Below, in pieces: positions 59,564-64,000 of a stretch of 64,000 nt of DNA. The DNA comes from a virus: positions 1 through 64,000 of the IMG/VR virus record IMGVR_UViG_3300032235_000428. One strand, written 5' to 3'. The number at the start of each line of letters is the position of its first letter. Positions within the stretch are counted from its first letter, which is position 1. Position numbers and translations under genes: made by a program. The notes below the pieces were generated by a model. It saw only the letters and a program-made list of their open reading frames with translations. It was not told the DNA's origin and did not search any database.

Positions 59564-62500
59564 TTATGCTAATGCTATTGCTCTAAGGTCCCTTATTCTT
59601 GGTGGGAATGCCTGATTTGTAGACGTTCCTACCAATTTTATACTGAAATATTTAAATTCAGGTAAATTGTCTATAGAGAACTCATAATCAGCAAAGGTTA
59701 ACTCTTTACTTTCAAACCCTAAAGTTGTATTTTTTGATACAAATTTATTTGATAGACCATTGTTTCTAGAGATATCAATAATGTTTCCATTTACATCCAA
59801 ATTAGAATATCCTGGGAATGGATAATAAATCATTTCACTCTCTAATGTATTAGAGATTGCATAGAAAGCTCTTATTTCGCTAGTGTTATTAACATACGCT
59901 GCAAGAAGAACTTTAATGGAAGTTGCAGAATTTTCTAACCCAATCACATTGGTTGCATAAGAAAATGCCGTTGGATCTGTAAGAATTGATGAAGTTCTAC
60001 CATCGTTGGCATAGTCTTCAATTATATCGTTAACTCTATTGGTAATAAGAATAAGACCCACTCTATCTAAATCTATTACTGGAGAAACAAAGGAATCTTC
60101 AGTAGTTAGATTAAATGTTACTGACAACGACTTATTTCCAGGAGAAGTTAATAAATTGTTAGTTTCATTTACTCTAGATGCAATTAATCTAGGTGTGTTA
60201 AAATACGTATGAGTATTGAGATTTAATGGTGCAGAATCTGTCTCAATGAATGAGATTTCATTACCACTTATACTAGTTGCCGTTGTCGTTTTAATAGTAG
60301 CAGTTATATTTGTTGATGGTAATATCATTGTTTGAACAATTGGTCTAACTGCCTCAAATTGTATATTTTGTGTTGCATTAATTAAATTACCACCACATGA
60401 TTTAGTTTCTGGGATATACAATTTGGGGAATGATGTTCCAACAGATCTATTGACACCATTAGAAGACATATCAAGTTTAATATAATAGTAATCTAAACCA
60501 ATTGGGTTCTCGACATTTGCATCTTGTAAGTAATGTGTCTTATTAATTCTCCTTAGAGAAATACCATTTACTTCATATTTACTGACAACAGTACCACTTG
60601 GATATGTGAAAGATCTTGTACCATCTATACCCCTTACAATGCCAGTTAACTGACCATTTGTTACACCAGTGTACGAAATAATTTCATCTTCTATTATTAC
60701 ATATCCAGGATTAGTTGAAGCAACAGATACATTTTCAAATGTATTGAAATTAGCAGTGCTTGCAATGCTAATCGCTCCAGAATCTGAATTTGAATAATTT
60801 AGTGTTAATCTGGTAGGAATTTTATCACCTTTGATATTTGATAGTACTGCACGGTTTAAATTGGAATGCATACCATGGTTTTTATGATTTACCTTGATAT
60901 GTAAACCATCATTAACCAATGAATAAGTTTCAATTTGATTTATTAATGAATTAGATCCTGAAGTTGTAACTATGGTTGTTATTCCAGTTGTTGGACTTAT
61001 ATATTGTACAACTTTACTGCCACTAACTTCAAAATCACCTTGAACTTGATCTAGGATTAATTCATTTACACCAGAAAGAGTAGATAATGAGAATTTCAAA
61101 TTCCTACCTAATGACTGTGTACCAACTTGTTGTGCTGTTAATACATCACCAACTTGATATCCAGATCCACCATTAACTATTGTAGCTGCAATAGCAACAC
61201 CACCATTTATAGTAATATTTGCTGTAGCATTCTTACCATCTCCAGTTAGGGATGTTAAAGATACATTATTAAATGTATAACCTGAAGCATTGGATGGAGT
61301 GTATCCAATTCCAGCATTTATTATGCCTAATGTTCCAGATGCAGAACCACCAGCACCAACATAATCAGCAGATGCATTTGTCCCAGATTGAATTATCGTG
61401 TTACCGAGAACTAATCCAGTTGTGTTAATAGTATTTGGGAAAGTGATTTTTATTTTTTTAGCATTAAAATCTAGAGAATCATTTAACAATTGTGCTACTT
61501 GGTTATTTCCAGTACTTAATTCTGGATTGTAGAAAGTAACAGAACCATTATTTTCCAAAAATACTGCCGCATAAAGATTATATTTCAAGTCTTCATATTG
61601 GCTTGGTGTCCATGTAGAAGCATTTTGAGATTTAAATAGTGATCCTAATGTTGTTTGATTTGAAACCAATATCTGTCTTGATTCTGGTAGGCTGGCAGTA
61701 GAAATGTCAACTTCACCTAATCTAGAAATCCATAAAGTATATTCATTTGAATCTGTAAGTATTACTACAGCATGTTCTTTAGAACCTTCTAAGTAAACTG
61801 GAGATGGGAAGTGTATCTGTGTTGCTTGAGATCCATCAAAGGTTTCAAAAATTTCGTCAGGTGTTAAAACTACACGACCAAATGGGTACACTTCTTCAGT
61901 AGGAACACCATTTCTCATTGAACGAAGTTCAACTACAACTGGAGCTACTGGATCTTTAGTCCTAAAAAATAACTCAACTGTAGTAACAAATCTTCCTGTA
62001 GGATTAGGTACAAAGAAAGACTGCGCCAGAGGGTCCTTCCCGCCTCTTGGTGGTGGTGGATCGGGTCTCCTTGGTGGTGGAGGGTCTGGCCTTGGTGTAG
62101 GTGGCGGTGGCGCAGGTTGAGGCTGTGGTGCTGGTTGTGGTGGTGGAGGAGGGGGAGATGGTGGATTCCCTGGTCTTGGTGGTGAAGGTGGTGGACTTGG
62201 ATTTGGTCTTGGTGGTGGGTTTGGTGCTGGTGGTGGTGGAGGTGGTGGTGGTGGTAGAGGTTGAGTACTAACAGTCTGACTATTGCTAACAACTTGTGTA
62301 GTTGATACGTCGGTTACATCTCTTGTCTCACTAGTTGATACATTAGTAAATCTAGGACTTCTTGTTGATCTTATTGTTTCTTGTAAGTTATTAATAGATC
62401 CTTGAGCAAAATATTGCTCTTCACCAGAAGTAGAAACTAATCCACCGATAGTCGTATTTACAGAACTACTGGTCAACCTAAAAACTTTTATTCCAACTTC

Positions 62501-64000
62501 AAATCTTGGATTTGTTATTATATTTGGATTTGGAATAAAGAAAGAACCTATAATAGATCCAATTTGGTCAGTTACCAATCTAACACTTGTAATTATAGCT
62601 TCTCCTTGAGAACCTCTAATTCTCATCCCAGGTTGAATGAAACCACTGTATAATCCTTGAGTATTATCTGCTAATGAAGCCGTATCAACGTTTAATAAAA
62701 TAGAAGAACTTGAGTAATCTGAAGGAATAGTGTAATTCTTATTATAAGGACTTACAGTAAAAACATCAGTTGGGTTGGAAATTGGTCCAAATTTATGATT
62801 GGATTTGGCAACTCTAAATGATATTGATGCTGTAGAAGAATTTGTTTCAGTTTCATTTCCCGTGGTCATTCTACCAACAACACGCTCACCAACCACAAAT
62901 TGCCCACTTATCATATTAATTTCGATAAGTTTTGGAATAACAAATCTAGTAACCTCCACACTATCGAAGAATCCATAAACTGTGGTGAATGGTCTAAATT
63001 TCTTTCCAGTAAATTCTATATTTCTAGACCTCATGAAAGGTATAACCGAGGTGCTTACTACACGATCACCTTCACTCAGAATATTAATCTGCTCAGACAA
63101 TCTTAATTGATTACCTTGTCTAGTTTGAGTACCAGTTCTGTTTACAGTAGTAGTTTCAGTATTTTGGAAAGTGTTTGTGGTTACAATCGCATTACCAGTA
63201 TTTTGAACTGATGAACCAGTTTGAACCGATTGATTTGTTACCGTTACAGTTCTACCAGTCCAAGTTGTTTCCCAAGCACCCCAAGTAACTGGACTTAATC
63301 CTGTTTGTGGATCATATCCACTAAAGACTAATTGATTTCTTGTTTCGGTATAATTATCAACCTCAATGGTTTGTGCTGCCATACGCACTTGATCAATCCA
63401 TATATCAGATGATGGGAAAAGATCAATTGTTCCTGTATATGAAGTTACTAGATATGGAGTTACATTCTCAACTCTTGTTGCAAACTGCTGTTGAAGTTCT
63501 AAACTTTCAAAATAATCTAGTGTTAATAGTTGTCCTGTTCTTCTTACATTAGTCCCAATCAAATCATTGGAGAACTTTACATCAGATAAAGGTGATGCTG
63601 ATGTTCCTATTCCAATTAATGATTGAGATCCTAGTAATAAATCAACTTGAGTTACGAAAGGAGAAGGTCTCAGTTCTAAGTTAGATGGGTCAATACTATT
63701 AGTTACTGGTCCAATTTTTAGTTGATTTTTTGTATCTGAAAAATTATCTACAAAAATACCAGATTTAAATCTGTTTAATCCAGAACTATCTGGTATGTGT
63801 AAATTCTCAGTTTTTGTTTCTAATAGTGATAGTGCAGTATAATACTCTAGATTTTCTATTCTATTTTCTAATAAAGCAATATCAGACATTCTATAACGCT
63901 TATGCTCTTTCAGTCTGATACTCGAATTAACAGTATTGCACAAGTAAGGTGGATGACTGATAGTAGCAACTTCTAGAGCATCATCAATATTGTTTGGTGT
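59564..64000 (-). CDS. Large virion structural protein with a polyproline linker, 5' part outside the window
   Basis: The frame is open to the right edge (no stop between 63943 and 64000), so at least 1478 residues are present and the start is missing. Near the edge it reads SDIALLENRIENLEYYTALS, a segment that I know from large cyanophage virion proteins. The centre has a ~75-residue polyproline tract (about 62040-62265), followed by KDPLAQSFFVPNPTGRFVTT, a domain found in several of these proteins. Then come beta-rich GxGY units and a C-terminal domain ending PRIRDLRAIALA. It sits upstream of gp13 and is likely a tail, baseplate or long-fibre-base protein. Confidence 0.85.
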   Translation of the reverse strand, partial: TPNNIDDALEVATISHPPYLCNTVNSSIRLKEHKRYRMSDIALLENRIENLEYYTALSLLETKTENLHIPDSSGLNRFKSGIFVDNFSDTKNQLKIGPVTNSIDPSNLELRPSPFVTQVDLLLGSQSLIGIGTSASPLSDVKFSNDLIGTNVRRTGQLLTLDYFESLELQQQFATRVENVTPYLVTSYTGTIDLFPSSDIWIDQVRMAAQTIEVDNYTETRNQLVFSGYDPQTGLSPVTWGAWETTWTGRTVTVTNQSVQTGSSVQNTGNAIVTTNTFQNTETTTVNRTGTQTRQGNQLRLSEQINILSEGDRVVSTSVIPFMRSRNIEFTGKKFRPFTTVYGFFDSVEVTRFVIPKLIEINMISGQFVVGERVVGRMTTGNETETNSSTASISFRVAKSNHKFGPISNPTDVFTVSPYNKNYTIPSDYSSSSILLNVDTASLADNTQGLYSGFIQPGMRIRGSQGEAIITSVRLVTDQIGSIIGSFFIPNPNIITNPRFEVGIKVFRLTSSSVNTTIGGLVSTSGEEQYFAQGSINNLQETIRSTRSPRFTNVSTSETRDVTDVSTTQVVSNSQTVSTQPLPPPPPPPPPAPNPPPRPNPSPPPSPPRPGNPPSPPPPPPQPAPQPQPAPPPPTPRPDPPPPRRPDPPPPRGGKDPLAQSFFVPNPTGRFVTTVELFFRTKDPVAPVVVELRSMRNGVPTEEVYPFGRVVLTPDEIFETFDGSQATQIHFPSPVYLEGSKEHAVVILTDSNEYTLWISRLGEVDISTASLPESRQILVSNQTTLGSLFKSQNASTWTPSQYEDLKYNLYAAVFLENNGSVTFYNPELSTGNNQVAQLLNDSLDFNAKKIKITFPNTINTTGLVLGNTIIQSGTNASADYVGAGGSASGTLGIINAGIGYTPSNASGYTFNNVSLTSLTGDGKNATANITINGGVAIAATIVNGGSGYQVGDVLTAQQVGTQSLGRNLKFSLSTLSGVNELILDQVQGDFEVSGSKVVQYISPTTGITTIVTTSGSNSLINQIETYSLVNDGLHIKVNHKNHGMHSNLNRAVLSNIKGDKIPTRLTLNYSNSDSGAISIASTANFNTFENVSVASTNPGYVIIEDEIISYTGVTNGQLTGIVRGIDGTRSFTYPSGTVVSKYEVNGISLRRINKTHYLQDANVENPIGLDYYYIKLDMSSNGVNRSVGTSFPKLYIPETKSCGGNLINATQNIQFEAVRPIVQTMILPSTNITATIKTTTATSISGNEISFIETDSAPLNLNTHTYFNTPRLIASRVNETNNLLTSPGNKSLSVTFNLTTEDSFVSPVIDLDRVGLILITNRVNDIIEDYANDGRTSSILTDPTAFSYATNVIGLENSATSIKVLLAAYVNNTSEIRAFYAISNTLESEMIYYPFPGYSNLDVNGNIIDISRNNGLSNKFVSKNTTLGFESKELTFADYEFSIDNLPEFKYFSIKLVGTSTNQAFPPRIRDLRAIALA
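62040..62265 (-). repeat. Polyproline low-complexity tract
   Basis: About 75 codons are mostly Pro with Pro-Asn, Pro-Arg, Pro-Gln and Pro-Gly spacers, reading as runs of CCACC-type triplets on the minus strand. The rigid linker separates the N-terminal and C-terminal halves of the large structural protein. Confidence 0.9.

Noticed and set aside
61945-62292. A His-rich 115-residue minus-strand frame
   Set aside because: It is the polyproline tract read in another frame (CCA/CAC shifts).

Overview
The window is a 64-kb piece of a T4-like cyanophage genome (family Kyanoviridae type, a myovirus of marine Synechococcus or Prochlorococcus). I base this on the T4 core gene order, on cyanophage-typical additions (a CobS-like AAA+ ATPase, a metalloprotease/VWA protein, DUF3110- and DUF3310-like proteins), on giant repetitive fibre genes and on the AT-rich composition. 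Prochlorococcus is a plausible host given the AT-richness, but the window carries no photosynthesis gene that would settle it. Every gene I support lies on the minus strand, so transcription runs from high to low coordinates. Genes are tightly packed, with many ATGA start/stop overlaps. There is no gene-free stretch above about 120 bases, and I found no tRNA, CRISPR array or insertion sequence.

Reading in the direction of transcription: about 64000-54400 is the neck/tail-completion and packaging block (a partial large proline-rich structural protein, two small proteins, gp13, an enlarged gp14, gp15, gp16). About 54400-32640 is a fibre block dominated by three very repetitive proteins of 753, 2960 and 3113 residues, the last ending in an S74-type self-cleaving chaperone. 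It closes with a terminator that abuts a late promoter. About 32580-14660 is the classical head/tail cassette: a 586-residue mosaic protein, gp17, a zinc-ribbon protein, an enlarged gp18, gp19, gp20, a 50-residue gp67-like protein, a 1697-residue fibre-like protein, an 88-residue protein, gp21, gp22 and gp23. A strong terminator follows gp23. An SGNH-hydrolase-like gene then has its own late promoter.

About 13730-1 is the recombination/replication block: gp3, UvsY, UvsW, an Sm-like small protein, the late sigma factor gp55, gp47, a DUF3110-like protein, gp46, a small basic protein, the HExxH/VWA protein, a small Cys protein, CobS-like ATPase, a DUF3310-like protein, the sliding clamp gp45, a conserved phage protein and the clamp-loader ATPase gp44. 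Directly after gp44, where gp62 is expected, sit a PD-(D/E)XK-nuclease-like protein and the start of a Dam-type DNA methyltransferase, coupled by overlapping stops and starts.

Regulation appears to follow T4 logic. gp55, the late sigma factor, has a host-type sigma70 promoter. Thirteen NATAAATA late-promoter boxes sit 21-58 nt upstream of head, tail and fibre genes. A perfect sigma70 promoter next to the gp55 promoter points the opposite way, antisense to the Sm-like/uvsW/uvsY genes. The most novel-looking items are the gp44-nuclease-methylase cassette, the divergent promoter pair, the protease-VWA/AAA+ cassette, and the repeat-driven fibre genes with a shared C-terminal DGGS(W/Y)-type tag.
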